A DNA stretch of 64,000 nucleotides. It comes from Druceiella hillmani. Lineage: Eukaryota > Arthropoda > Insecta > Lepidoptera > Hepialidae. The notes beneath the pieces are model-generated. The model worked only from the letters and a program-made list of their open reading frames with translations. It had not been told where the DNA came from and made no database searches. Where the stretch lies: the NCBI GenBank assembly GCA_039881145.1, contig JAYKKI010000006.1, forward strand, positions 10,796,501-10,860,500, read 5' to 3'. The position numbers and the translations under genes are program-made. Positions 24,230 through 36,088 of this stretch are shown one piece after another; position 1 is the first letter of the stretch, and the number at the start of each line of letters is the position of its first letter.

Positions 24230-24509
24230 CAAAATAATACGAAGTAACAAACAATAGAAATTGATAACATTAATCTTAGCAACATCTTCACGTGGATTAT
24301 TAGAAAAGATTAATAATACAACATTGTAATACAACGAAACCTAGGTCGTGGCAAAGAACTTAAAGAAAGTAGAAATAATACTACACATAGTTTCATTTAA
24401 TTGTGAATAATGAATTTCTACAAAATTAACACCAAATATATTCAATAAACAAATTATGCTAAGATTAATGTCATCAATTTCTATTGTTTGATACTTCGTA
24501 TTATTTTGT
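24230..24509. repeat. Outer inverted repeat flanking hairpin element copy 2
   Basis: A 52-bp arm (24230-24281: CAAAATAATACGAAGTAACA..AATCTTAGCA) is inverted at 24458-24509 with only about 2 mismatches. The two arms enclose the truncated hairpin element, making a palindrome inside a palindrome. Confidence 0.85.
24282..24455 (+). mobile_element. Hairpin element copy 2, truncated in the first arm
   Basis: It starts about 22 nt before the hairpin apex (ACATCTTCACGTGG), then has the complete second arm (ACGAAACCTAGGTCGTGG..GTTTCATTTAATTGTGAA) and the full tail ending CACCAAATATATTCAA. The first arm is missing beyond that point; the tail side is intact. No direct target duplication is visible because the copy sits inside the 52-bp inverted repeat. 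Confidence 0.8.
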
Positions 24510-25583
24510 TTTGTTAAACTATATTTACAAGTTATTAATTCGATTTTATTGCAATGTTTTTTTTTACTTTTCTATGGTCATTTGGAACCTTAGTCACATA
24601 GTCGGTTGTAAAATAATGAAAACTTGAATTTCACTTCAAGGATTTCCCTACCCACTTGCTGTGGTCATCCAAATTAGCGAGAAATTAATATTTTTTTTTA
24701 TTTCAATGTAAATCTTGTACTGAAATTAGTTATTATGTTTTTTAATAACGTGTACATATTTATTACATTGTAAATAAAACGATTGTGGGTCAGTTTGGAC
24801 ATAATGCATGGAACATTAAGATTTAAATATTAAAAATGTTGCTTGATGTGTTATTTAAGAAGAATTGCAAACCGCACGGAATTGTAATCAGTTTTATTTG
24901 ATTTTACACAATGCAACTTTAATACGTTATCACAGAAGTTCATATAATTCGCTTAATTCTTGACAACCGCAGCTTCATCGAAATATTCTATACAATATAT
25001 GATACGATGAAACTATTCTATGGGATATTCTGAAAGAATTTTAAAATATTTATGTACATTGAAACATACTTAACTTTGAATTTTTTTACGTAACATTTTT
25101 TTGATTAATTTATAACTGATAAAGGATTATTTTGGACGAAAGTTTAACGTTTTTTAAGCTTCATTTTTTATTCTAAAAATGAACAATTACCTCTATTAGG
25201 TTTGGAGATGCTAACTTTTTGTTAACGCCGGATAATATTATTGGATTTTAACAAGATAAAACAATATTACATTTATAAGATCTAACAATGTACGTACATT
25301 TAACGATGTATTAAATATTATTTATATGGTTTAACAATGCATGTACATTTATAACGCCTAGTGACACGAATGTCTCAAGCACTCTCGAGAAAAAGATCTG
25401 TGTATGAATACTAATAAGTTCAAAGTGATGGGTGTTGAAAAGATTTGACGGAGCTTACAAAATAAATTGCGTTCTTATGAAATGAAAGTAATGAGAAACA
25501 AAAGTCTATCAAGGAAAGTGAGAGTGACTGTACATGATTGGTGCCTATAATTATGTACGAAATAACGTTTTGAATGAGATCAC

Positions 25584-25585
<2 letters not shown>
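24510..25585. other. No gene seen
   Basis: AT-rich, with no repeat assignable except weak internal GTACATTTA recurrences near 25.3 kb. Confidence 0.4.

Positions 25586-25588
<3 letters not shown>

Positions 25589-25643
<55 letters not shown>
25589..25643. repeat. (TA)n microsatellite
   Basis: About 55 bp of uninterrupted TA. Confidence 0.95.
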
Positions 25644-25644
<1 letters not shown>

Positions 25645-25731
25645 TGTATGGATACCATATTTTCACGAGGGTTATTCGGCCTTATTTTTTTACATTGAAA
25701 ATGAAACCATCCAAGTGCAAGACAGGCTGGC

Positions 25732-26240
25732 TTATTAAAGATTCTTTACCTCGTTTGAAGTGAAACTACTTTATTTCTTATGTCATGACTAATACAGACT
25801 TCGCAGCGCAATAAATATTTAATAATACCGAACATAATTATGTAGGGGAAAATGAATATTGTCATGAACATCTAAAATACTTGAATATATTTGGCGTTAA
25901 CTTTGTAGAAATTCATTATTCACAATTAAATGAAACTACGTGATGTAGTATTATTTCTACTTTCTTTAAGTTCTCTACCAAGATCTAGGTTTCGTTGTAT
26001 TACAACATCTTCAGGTGGGCTATTAACAAAGACATCTTTGCTAATAGCCCATCTGAAGATAAACCATCCTAAATAAGACGGTGGGCTATTTTTTGCCTAT
26101 TTTTCAGTATATTTCTGAAAATACAAAACGTAAAATGATGAAAAACATTTTGAAATTTTTATTCGTTAGTTCTTTTAAAACATATCCCATACTATATACG
26201 AAATTTAATTTTTTTTCATATGCTTATTTGTTATCAAATT
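25732..26240 (-). repeat. GTTCC-type repeat interrupted by a hairpin element
   Basis: ACCTCGTTTGAAGTGAAACT at the left matches the same position in the 36.8-kb copy (ACCTCGTTTGAAGTATAACT). The right part (TTTTAAAACATATCCCATAC then GAAATTTAATTTTTTTT) matches its 37.1-kb segment. Hairpin element copy 3 lies between, so that insertion is younger. Confidence 0.55.
25882..26060 (-). mobile_element. Hairpin element copy 3, truncated in the distal arm
   Basis: The tail (TGAATATATTTGGCGTTAAC) and first arm are complete through the apex (AACAAAGACATCTTTGCTAA). The opposite arm stops about 22 nt after the apex at CATCTGAAGAT. This is the same truncation point, on the same side relative to the tail, as copy 2. 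No clear target duplication was found. Confidence 0.8.
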
Positions 26241-26269
26241 AAAAATGCAAATATTCGATGACCAAGTGA

Positions 26270-26408
26270 TAGGAAAGAAAGAGTCATTAAGATAAAAATA
26301 TTGGGAGTATAAGCACACATATGGAAAGTGATGTAGTAAACCGAATATCGAAGACCAAGGACGACATGGATTAATCTAGTTGAGGAATACCTTACGGGTG
26401 GAAAGTAA
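26270..26408 (+). pseudogene. LINE C-terminal scrap
   Basis: One frame (26343-26408) reads EYRRPRTTWINLVEEYLTGG-K then stop. It resembles the RGRPxxxWxxxVEE block that follows the RT domain in insect LINEs. The upstream sequence shows only faint traces in other frames. Short and degenerate. Confidence 0.4.
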
Positions 26409-27320
26409 ATAAGTAGATCAAAAGCCCATTCCTCTTCCTGTTTCTTGTATTTTCAGTGTGTAACGTTTATTTTAAACAAAATTGGCAAAGTAATTTTAGC
26501 TGATAAATTTAATGAGAATATCTTATAAAGTTATTTTATCTCCTACACGATAAGAAAAAGGGGAATTTTTAGGTATTAAAAGGGTATTAAACAATCCTCA
26601 TCAAACGTTCCTCAAATAAATTAATGTGTCATTTTTTAATACAAAATTATAATTGTCCACAACTTTGACAATATTTATCATAGCTGGAAAAATTAATTTA
26701 AACCCTGAAATCTCTGCTTTAATATTTAAATTTTTCTATTTTAATATTCTACAACTTTCATTCGTAAGTTTAAAACTTCTGCTTAATTCAAAATGGTTCG
26801 AAAATTAAAATAAATATTTAAAGCTAAACTTAAAATGAAACATACCATCGAAACATTTAGGCTGTGCTATTTTCCCAATATATTTACAACACGTGTCAAT
26901 ATATGATGTATATTTGTTTCAATAAAAAAGCCAAAAAATAAACCTTTGATGTTTATACTAAAAGTGATAACACATTAATATGGTATCACCTTAAGAACAA
27001 AGCAGGTCGCATTTTCATAAGTGACACTTTTATTTTATCAAATGTAAAAGATAATTTTTTTAAATAACTTGAATTATACTGTTAGTTTACTAAGTTACTT
27101 TTAACGTGTTCTAAAAAAAATATCACATGTTTTACAAGTGTTCGTTCGCATGCAGCGCACTAACTCACTTCGTGTTTGTATCTCGGCCGTCTTTAATTAC
27201 TTCATTAATATCGGCCTTAGACCAGTAATAAAACGTTTAAATTATTGGGTAATGCTTTAAATTGCTTCTGTGCGTCGATTTGAAGCCCTGGCCCAACGGT
27301 AGTATTAATGTTTATCAAGG
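26409..27320. other. No gene seen
   Basis: Strongly AT-rich with no supported feature until about 27.13 kb, where base composition becomes more balanced. Confidence 0.4.
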
Positions 27321-27322
27321 CC

Positions 27323-27365
27323 TTAAGGGCCACTTGCACGATAAATTAACCATGAATGGACTGTA
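27323..27365. repeat. GGCCACTTGCAC-type MITE end
   Basis: AAGGGCCACTTGCACGATAA followed by ATTAACCATGAATGGAC resembles the terminal repeat of a small TIR element common in moths and butterflies (from memory: GGGCCACTTGCACCA then TTAACC). The opposite end was not found, so this is a fragment. Confidence 0.4.
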
Positions 27366-28399
27366 TCGAGTTCGTGGGACCTTTGGAATTTGATTTTAGT
27401 TGTCTCAGGGGAAAATAACAGTATCCCAAAAGGAAGCAGGTTGCAACCAAAAATGTGGTTACATGATCAGATTAACGAGTTTCACGTCCGTACAAATTAG
27501 GAAGTTAAATTATTTCTGTTAAAGAATATTAAATTTAATGACTTCTCATTTGAGTCTTGCAATTACCTATGCAGTTTCTTACAATCTAAACTTGCATAAT
27601 ATACGTGCCAGAATATCTTAAAACTTGCATTGTACCCACATTCTTCTTGAAATATTTTTCATTCAACTATTATTTTTTTATCACTAAATTCTGTATTCAG
27701 TTATGGATAATTTTTCAGAATTTCGTTGGTAATCTGTAATCTATTTCAGCATGAAATATAAGCTGTATATACATTCTATATATACAATAGAGAATAGAAA
27801 ATGTAACTTATGAAACTAAAAACGATTTTTGGAAATAGGTATATTTTTGGGTTGTGGAATTTATTATAATTACTTTGAACGTTCCACGGTATTTAGGTAT
27901 AACAAAATTTACAATAGTATCTTCGAGAAATACGATATTAATAGTTCGTCAGATTTGATTCAGTAATTTCATAGTTTTGTATGAATAAACACGCGCACGT
28001 TAGTATAAATACTTATTCGATATATTTAAAAGAAATTAAAATGTATATAATAGAATTTTATTTAATACGAGTATTGAAACTTAATGTCTTTAAATTCACA
28101 AATTGTGATAGTTATTCATAGAACTTAGCGTTATTGGTCCCAGTTCTAGGGACTGTCGGGCTAGATTGGGCATTTATTTTTTTCGTGTGTGATAATTTAT
28201 AGGAAATGGTATATTAGTGAAGTTATAATGACGGTTGAGGTAGGATTAGAGGTAATATTACTGCTACTGAACGTGATTGAATTTAAAATGTACCGTTTGG
28301 ATAGAGGGAAGCGGCTGATTTGTAACATGTGGTAGTGCAATGATATCTGGTTGGGAATAGGAAAGGTGCTTGTGTCGGAATTTTTTGTCACTGATACAT
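27366..28399. other. No gene seen
   Basis: AT-rich; no repeat recognised. Confidence 0.4.
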
Positions 28400-28597
28400 T
28401 ATTTTTATTTATTTATTAACTTTAATGTATCTAATGGATATATATTGCGGACTTATTGCTACAAGAGCAATCTCTTACATCTAACCATAACACCTGTTCA
28501 GCCCCGCACGACGAACGGCCGGGAATCTAACCCGGTTCTCCGCGGTGCATCGCGTCGTCACAGTCCGTATGCTTTGTGATTAACACAACACACCCAG
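28400..28597 (-). mobile_element. tRNA-headed SINE, copy 3
   Basis: A minus-strand copy with tail complement TTTATTTATTTATTAA, then TTTAATGTATCTAATGG, CAAGAGCAATCTCTTACA, the B-box complement region GGGAATCTAACCCGG and head GCTTTGTGATTAACACAACA. It lines up along its length with the copies at 17.3 and 58.8 kb. Confidence 0.8.
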
Positions 28598-29155
28598 GGT
28601 ATTTTTACGTGTAAGCTAATGATTATGTGAGATATTTTAATTACGTCAATGTACCAACGGTAGGTGATAGATTGACCATTTCATAAGGTGTTAAGTGAAG
28701 GAGAGGCAGTGCCTCGAGGGTAATATGTAACCGAATAACATTAATCGAAACATAATTTATTTTAATTCACAATTAATCTTAAAGACTGCACAAAAACTAT
28801 GTTAATAATATACGAAATACTAAAAATGAAAGAATATATACATCGAATCAAAAATACTCAGGGCTCCTAGTCACGATCCTACAATTAATCTGTGTCGGTG
28901 GTCAGACACATATATTAAGTCACTTCTGTTCTTTATATTGTATTTTCTATGTCTGACATCAAAATGAAGTCATAAAAAATACTTTTATTAAAGGTTTGCG
29001 ATGTTACTTATATATTAAATCGTTATTACTTAGAAATAATCGCAAAGTAAGTTTTCTCTAATGCCGCCTATTACCAAATTTATTAATAATTTAAAAAAAA
29101 AAATTATCCAAATTTCTTTTTAATTTCTATCTTATGTAGCAATAGAATTATTATC
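28598..29155. other. No gene seen
   Basis: AT-rich, featureless apart from short T/A tracts. Confidence 0.4.
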
Positions 29156-29375
29156 TGTACTCCAGTTGCAATTTTCAAAACATTTTGTAAATTATAAGGC
29201 TTACATTTTATCTGTACTCCATTGAAAATTACATAAAAATTTGTCCAGTTGCAATTTTCAAAACATTTTGTAAATTATAAGGCTTACATTTTATCTGTAT
29301 TCCATTGAAAATTTCATAAAAATTTGTCCAGTTGCAGTTTTCTAAACATTTTACAAATTATGATTCTTATATTTT
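29156..29375 (+). repeat. 83-bp tandem repeat, about 2.6 units
   Basis: CCAGTTGCAATTTTCAAAAC starts at 29162 and 29245, and a diverged unit starts at 29328. Units 1 and 2 are nearly identical through TTATAAGGCTTACATTTTAT; unit 3 is clearly older or degraded. Confidence 0.9.
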
Positions 29376-30264
29376 ACATTTACAGTTCTATTAACGATAA
29401 CCCTAAATAAATGTTGAACAATTTGATGGCGTTGAATAGCTGAATTATTAGTAAAACAGACACTTTAATTAAATTTTCTTAAAGTTTGATTAATTAACAA
29501 TACTGTTTCATGACATATTTAAATTTTAATTGAAACTAAATTAAGTTGCCTTTAACGAATGATTTGCTATCATTATCATTAATGATATAATCATTTATCT
29601 AACTGTCTGATATTAAGTAAATTCGCTTATTCGATTTAAATATAATTTGTTGTTTAAACACTAATCAAAATTAATTGACACGAATTCTTCATTAATAGTT
29701 TTGCCGTAGACTATTAATTAGATTGTTCATTGATAAAGATTTTATTTAATTCGAAACATAACGACATTTTGCTGTTAATAATTATGTTAGTAAAATATTA
29801 TTATAAAGTAAAGCTTCTTTTCCTAAATTTCTGCTAAATTCGATGAATGTGGTTGTTTGAATTTGCTGTTCCCCGAACTTCGAATATTTTCTTTTTTCTT
29901 AGTGTGGAAATTTTGGTTTTATTTTAAATTATACCTTTTTGTTATAATTTTATCATATTTTTTCATGAAAAACATAATAATTACACATTTATCTCTGGAA
30001 AATCGTGCTTGTTGTTTTTTATAACATTTTATCAAATATATAATTGGTAGCATTATATAGACACTTTATTAGGGCTCCTCAAAATGTGTTCAATTTCAGT
30101 ATCTATCTCTTTTATATAAATGATTTCGTGGACTCTATATCTCTTTCGAAGTAACTCGTGCATGGCGATTTTGGGTACATATTTTTTTTTCTATGTACGT
30201 AATGCGTCAGTTGAGAACATTGTATATAATGTACATACTCGTGAATCAAAGTGGGGCTTGTACT
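29376..30264. other. No gene seen
   Basis: AT-rich lead-in to the minisatellite. A 67-codon ORF at 30120-30323 enters the first array unit and is not convincing. Confidence 0.4.
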
Positions 30265-31540
30265 GTCATCGCTCATCACTCTTAAGCGGAACTACCTCAA
30301 CGTTTTATATTTGTATTATGTAAGGTGTATATTATGGCAAAGAGGAGACTATATATTATAGGAAAATAAATTATTTTAAGATGGAAATTTATAGTAATTT
30401 TTAAAATCTGTTATCGCTCATCACTCTAAAGCGGAACAACCTCAACGTTTCATATTTGTATTATGTAAGGTATATATTATGGCAAAGAGGAGACTATATA
30501 TTACAGGAAAATAAATTATTTTAAGATGGAAATTTATAGTAATTTTTAAAATCTGTTATCGGTCATCACTTTAAAGCGGAACAACCTCAACGTTTCATAT
30601 TTGTATTATGTAAGGTATATATTATGGCAAAGAGGAGACTATATATTATAGGAAAATAAATTATTTTAAGATGGAAATTTATAGTAATTTTTAAAATCTG
30701 TTATCGCTCATCACTCTAAAGCGGAACAACCTCAACGTTTCATATTTGTATTATGTAAGGTATATATTAGGGCAAAGAGGAGACTACATACTATGGGAAA
30801 ATAAATTATTTTAAGAAGGAAATTTATAGTAACTTTTAAAATCGGTTATCGCTCATCACTCTAAAGCGGAACTACCTCAACGTTTCATATTTGTATTATG
30901 TAAGGTATATATTATGGCATAGAGGAGACTATATATTATAGGAAAATAAATTATTTTAAGATGGAAATTTATAGTAATTTTTAAAATCTGTTATCGCTCA
31001 TCACTCTAAAGCGGAACAACCTCAACGTTTCATATTTGTATTATGTAAGGTATATATTAGGGCAAAGAGGAGACTACATACTATGGGAAAATAAATTATT
31101 TTAAGAAGGAAATTTATAGTAACTTTTAAAATCGGTTATCGCTCATCACTCTAAAGCGGAACTACCTCAACGTTTCATATTTGTATTATGTAAGGTATAT
31201 ATTATGGCATAGAGGAGACTATATATTATAGGAAAATAAATTATTTTAAGATGGAAATTTATAGTAATTTTTAAAATCTGTTATCGCTCATCACTCTAAA
31301 GCGGAACAACCTCAACGTTTCATATTTGTATTATGTAAGGTATATATTATGGCATAGAGGAGACTATATATTATAGGAAAATAAATTATTTTAAGATGGA
31401 AATTTATAGTAATTTTTAAAATCTGTTATCGCTTATCACTCTTAAGCTGTACTACCTTAACGTTTCATATTTGTATTATGTAAGGTATATATTATGGCAA
31501 AGAGGAGACTATATATTATAGAAATTTATAGTTTTAAAAT
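30265..31540 (+). repeat. 145-bp minisatellite array, about nine units
   Basis: The unit start GCTCATCACTCTAAAGCGGA recurs at 30271, 30416, 30561, 30706, 30851, 30996, 31141, 31286 and 31431, an exact 145-bp spacing each time with no indels. Three subtypes exist, distinguished by AACAACC versus AACTACC, GGCAAAG versus GGCATAG, and TATATTATAGG versus CATACTATGGG. The first and last units are the most diverged and both carry CTCTTAAGC instead of CTCTAAAGC. No ORF persists across units. Confidence 0.97.
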
Positions 31541-31872
31541 TGAATTTGAATATTTCGCGTGTCACGTAAGTTTATAAATAAGAATTTGTGATATGGCAAT
31601 TAATATAATATAATAATAAAACTGTGACAATAAATATAGTTGTTACATTTAATTATTTTGAAATCGGGGAAAGTGACCGTAAGTTTAAGGCTAAATTTTG
31701 CTCATGACAATACTTTATGACAAGTTTTGATATACGAATAAGAAATTAAATATTATAAAATAGAATTACAAAATAGCCAATTTAATGTGACCGATTTTTA
31801 TTTTTCGAATATTGCTAATTTAAGAATTTCTACTTCTCCGTGTTAATTTATGAAATTTTCGGTTTTATCAAT

Positions 31873-32115
31873 TACTAGCTGTGCCTGCAGCTTTGTTCGC
31901 ACAAGCTTTTGGAAAATGTTGTTTACTATAGGACTAGTTGAAATAAACGTAACGCAATTACAAATTAATTGTAATACATTTTGCATTACAATTTCAAACC
32001 ACTATATATTATTTTCTAATGGACCGATTGCGATGAACTAAACCTATGTATTATTACTTTAGACGTTACAAAATCAGTCAAGAAAAAAAACAGACTCACA
32101 GGCGAACGGATAAAA
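31873..32115 (+). repeat. Dispersed insect repeat (GCCCGCGG-type), copy
   Basis: It opens ACTAGCTGTGCCTGCAGCTT then TGTTCGCACAAGC. Further on TGGACCGATTGCGATGAA and a CAGACTCACAGGCGAACGG-like end fit the family plan. Diverged. Confidence 0.5.
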
Positions 32116-32500
32116 ATTCCAAAAACAATAGTTTTGTGTTCTATTACTTTTATAATGATTAAACAAAAAAATTTTCTTAAAGATTTTTGATATACGCTGA
32201 TTTTGCAATTCTATTATACGTATAGATTTATTTAGAAAAATCTTTTCAAAATATAACTGTTTACTTTTTGGATTTTGGTTTGAGCCAATTTTCTACATTG
32301 TTTGTATGTAGGGTTTTTCTTTTTTTAAATCTATCTTTACAAGGGGATAGGCCCCTTTTATTTATTTAGTTAGAATTGTTGTCTAAATTATTAGTAATTA
32401 ATTATTTAATTAACTTATATATTTTTTTAAAATTAAAACCGCTTTAATTCCCTTATATTATTCCATTCGTTTTTCTCATCCAGATTTTTTAACAAATTAT

Positions 32501-32540
32501 TTGGAATTAATCTTAATAATTTGGAATTAATCTTAATAAT
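32501..32540 (+). repeat. Exact 20-bp tandem duplication
   Basis: TTGGAATTAATCTTAATAAT occurs twice back to back. Confidence 0.95.
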
Positions 32541-32646
32541 AAAATTTATGAATTTATTATTTTTTTGTTTACTTACCTTTCATACTTAAGATATAATCTT
32601 CAGAAATTTCTTATTATATTTAAATTAAATTTAAAAATTAAACTAA

Positions 32647-32874
32647 CTAATGAAATTCAAAATGGCAATTAAAAAACCCGAACTTTGGTAAAGTTATATT
32701 GCTTCTCCAGATTTGCAATTTAATATCATGACAGTTGATAAAAATATTTTGATATATTTTTACCAAACTTTCTACGTCACAAATATGAAAGTTCTCCATG
32801 CAATCAATCCGCAAAGAACATCTGATAACGTCACAATAGTCGCCAATTGTACCTTGTGATCGCGCATTAATCAA
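32647..32874 (-). CDS. Unassigned 75-codon ORF
   Basis: Not recognised. Composition is unusually protein-like for this window (SQGTIGDYCDVIRCSLRID and CDVESLVKIYQNIFINCHD), with several Cys and a mixture of charged residues. The frame stays open a few codons upstream of the ATG (FNRALINARS). It may be a retroelement remnant or an exon; no motif decides it. Confidence 0.25.
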   Translation of the reverse strand: MINARSQGTIGDYCDVIRCSLRIDCMENFHICDVESLVKIYQNIFINCHDIKLQIWRSNITLPKFGFFNCHFEFH

Positions 32875-33281
32875 AGCCCGATTGAAAAGTTACATTGTGA
32901 TACTTTTACTAAAGCATAAAGCTATTTGTAATAATTTTTTTATACAATTTTATTTGCTGATTGAAATCAGATTGCGTATGGCGTATTGGCGTATATATTT
33001 AAAGTAATTTGAAATGAAAATAATGTATATATTATTAATCTTTTTTGAGAGTTTTGAAGAGTTGTTTACTAAACTTTACCGCAAATCTAAAAGCTAAATA
33101 AGCAAAGACGTACTTCTTGTTACAAAATTAATCCGTTACATCCAATCACATGGTGAATGAGAAATATCATGTGTAAGTAAATGACAATAAACTATAAGAA
33201 TAAAGACATTAACCGTACATTAATTAATATTAGAAGTGAAAATCATATTAATTTTAAAAAGAGGAAAGAATTCTTTATTTA

Positions 33282-33400
33282 TTTAGGTTCCGTACCTGAG
33301 AAAGGAAAACTGACATATTACAAGATCAATCATGTGTCTGCCTGTCCGTCTGTTACATCCGTTTTTCTCAGAAACCACTTGGCGTGAAAACTTGAAAGGA
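33282..33400 (+). repeat. GTTCC-type repeat, 5' fragment
   Basis: TTAGGTTCCGTACCTGAGAA, the CTGCCTGTCCGTCTGTTAC block and TTTTTCTCAGAAACCACTTG are the ordered landmarks of the 5' end of this family. Confidence 0.65.
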
Positions 33401-33894
33401 GACCGGCAAAAGTCGACATAGTATTGGGGCCCAGGTGTTACAAGAATAAAAATTACACTATTATGTAGAAAAAATAAAAAAAATAAGCTCCTTAAAAGTT
33501 TTATCAAAATCGTCAATCAGACAAAAAAATCTTATATTTTTTAATGAAAAGTTAGGTTATTTTTCATAATAGATTGTAAATGTAATTTCTAGGGAATTTT
33601 TTGAACTAGCGAGATATAGCAAAGTGAAGATTGTGTCTTGTTATATCCTTCATTCACACGTGTTCCATACTAATCCATATTGAAAAAGTTATGTAAATCT
33701 CGATAAGAAGGAAAAAGCCATTTTTGACAACAATAGAACCATTGTTAATGGTTGTTAACAGTTTATTTTTAATTAATTTAGGCAATTGCTACATGTTAAA
33801 GAAAGCAAGAGTAATTTGCATATTTTTAGTAAGTTTTTGAATGTATACTTTGTATAATTTGATTGTTACCTAAAATTAGGAAAAATATATTTTT

Positions 33895-34012
33895 GAAACT
33901 CTTGTTATTAGATCTTTCAAAGGACTTTCCATATTATATAGCTTTAAAAAAACATTTCATGTACTTAATTTACTTTCGTGAAAATTTCCATGGAAATATT
34001 TTGTGAAAGGCT
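33895..34012 (-). repeat. GTTCC-type repeat, internal fragment
   Basis: GTTATTAGATCTTTCAAAGG, CATATTATATAGCTTTAAAA and AAAATTTCCATGGAAATATT parallel the 37.08-37.18 kb part of the near-complete copy in the same orientation. Confidence 0.5.
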
Positions 34013-34960
34013 ACTATGCAAGTACGTTCGAGTTAATGTGCTTTATTATTATGTAAAATTTTAAGTTTCTACGTCAAGCTTACTACGTTACATTTGAAAA
34101 AATACAAATTTTATTTTAAATTTACAATATATTATTATATTATATATCTTAATGTTACTGTGACAACTTAATAATAATGAATCTGCTTGTGCTTTCGTCT
34201 GTTGGGGCCTTTTTTTATGTTGATTAAGGGGTTTGTTGTTTTTATTTATTGTTGCGATACATCGATTAAAGAAATATTTGTAGCAATTAGGGGTCGGCTG
34301 TCTCATCACTGTTATAATAAGCGGTTTCCGAGAACAACATCTGTGATAGACGGACGCGTGAGTGGTTTTATATTTTAAGTGTTCCGTTTTAACTTTTGTG
34401 GTATGAAACCCTGAAAAAGAGACCTATATTTCTAGTGACACCACAACAAGAACATTTATTTTTGAGCTGCTATTTAGGTACGAATACTGTACTTCAAAGT
34501 TTCCGATTGAGCATCTTTGAACTGTAAGTGTAAATTTGAAGAACGCCCTTGTGAAATTATTTAATCCCCTCACTACCGAAGAGCCACCTGCTAGTCATAA
34601 ACTTGATCTGCGATTTTGAGTTACCTAGCATTAAATCGTGGAAAAAGAAAATAGCATAGTTATTATGTCATCAATAGCATTAAATGGTATAAAAAGAAAA
34701 TTATATAAATATTATACCCCCGAAATTTTTAAGCCAAAAGTAATTGTAATTATTAAATAATGGTTTATTATTTTTCAATTAATTATAAAAAATTATGTTA
34801 ATATATAAAGGGGAAAAGTTTGTTTCTTTATTTCCTCGTTGGCGCTTGTCTCTGGAACAATTCCGATCTGAAATTTTTTTTTCGGGTATCCCATAATTTG
34901 TGGAAGTTTATAAGTTGCATATATAATTTTCCGATATACCCTCGGCCATGATGATGACAT
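34013..34960. other. No gene seen
   Basis: AT-rich; small overlapping ORFs on both strands at 34.1-34.4 kb are composition-driven. Confidence 0.4.
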
Positions 34961-35005
34961 CGTGTGGTAACCGGAGCGGAGGCGTTTGGTAACAGTGGGA
35001 GAGAG
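34961..35005 (-). repeat. Conserved CCTCCGCT motif, locus 1
   Basis: On the minus strand, CACTGTTACCAAACGCCTCC then GCTCCGG. The same core (TAAACGCCTCCGCTTCG-like) occurs at 44.34, 45.94 and 62.43 kb, marking the edge of an otherwise decayed repeat. Confidence 0.45.
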
Positions 35006-36040
35006 CAACGAGCAGCATAATAAAAGTAATTCTACGCAATGAAACCACATTAAGAAACCACTGTTATAACTATAAAACAACTTTCATGATTTTATGAATT
35101 TAATACTTTATTATAAACTGTTATATACATATATATTTATGACATGCACATATATGTGTATAATGTCAAAGCATTCTATATACTTAATATAAATCCTATC
35201 AGTTCACGTACGATGTCATTTTTGGAGCGACCTTACTTTTTAGTACAATTGAAACATTCAAAACTTTACCTGCCAAATTGTGAAAAAGTACTAATGTAGT
35301 TATGTACGCTCATTATAAGTTAGAAGTCTTATTTTCCATGATATAAGCAATAACTATATTTAGCACGCAGTTAATTAATGGAAATAAAATAATAAAATGA
35401 CTGAAGCGAGATTAGAGAAGCCTCACTTAGAAAAATACACTTGAAATATTTTTTTAAAAAGCTTATAAGCACTATTTCTATCATGAATATTCATAATAAA
35501 TATTTTTTTTTATTATATGGACCATTATTAAATTTCAGTTACTAAAAATTATTATTTAAAAGCACAGGAAACTAACAACTTCATCCTGTTCATCTTTGTT
35601 GCATCGTGCGCGCGTCGTAAAATTTCGCTTTCATCATTTTTTTTTTCATAACGCACCTAAAGCAGTATAACTTCAAAATTTACAAGTATGTTTAATAACG
35701 CATGCCCCTAAAGGGTTAAAATTGCTTAGAAACGTGGCGAGCTTCTGCACTTAAGTCATTACTGTAAGCAAACACCACGCCGATAAACAAAAGTAATTAC
35801 GCGAAGCCGAAGGTTGTTGAACAATGAACAAGGAACGTAGGTAATTAATGACCCACTAAGTGATGTTTGTTTCATAAGTTAATTGTAATTACCGAGGTTT
35901 AGTTACGATTATTTTACTGCAGTGGGTGCGGCAAACGAAACTTTTTTATAAATCTGGTAATATTTTCACTATATTCCTTCAAATTTCATTTACGTGCAAT
36001 CTTTATCACGTGTCAGAATATTTCTTTCGCTTGGCGATCT
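35006..36040. other. No gene seen
   Basis: AT-rich with a balanced-composition patch near 35.7-35.9 kb; no feature supported. Confidence 0.4.
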
Positions 36041-36043
36041 CTT

Positions 36044-36088
36044 ACCGAAATCTTTTTACCGAAATCTTTTTACCGAAATCTTTTTACC
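36044..36088 (+). repeat. 14-bp tandem repeat, three units
   Basis: ACCGAAATCTTTTT repeated at 36044, 36058 and 36072, then a partial unit. Confidence 0.95.

Noticed and set aside
30265..31540. CRISPR-like array
   Set aside because: Whole 145-bp units repeat with no variable spacers, in eukaryotic DNA; this is a minisatellite.
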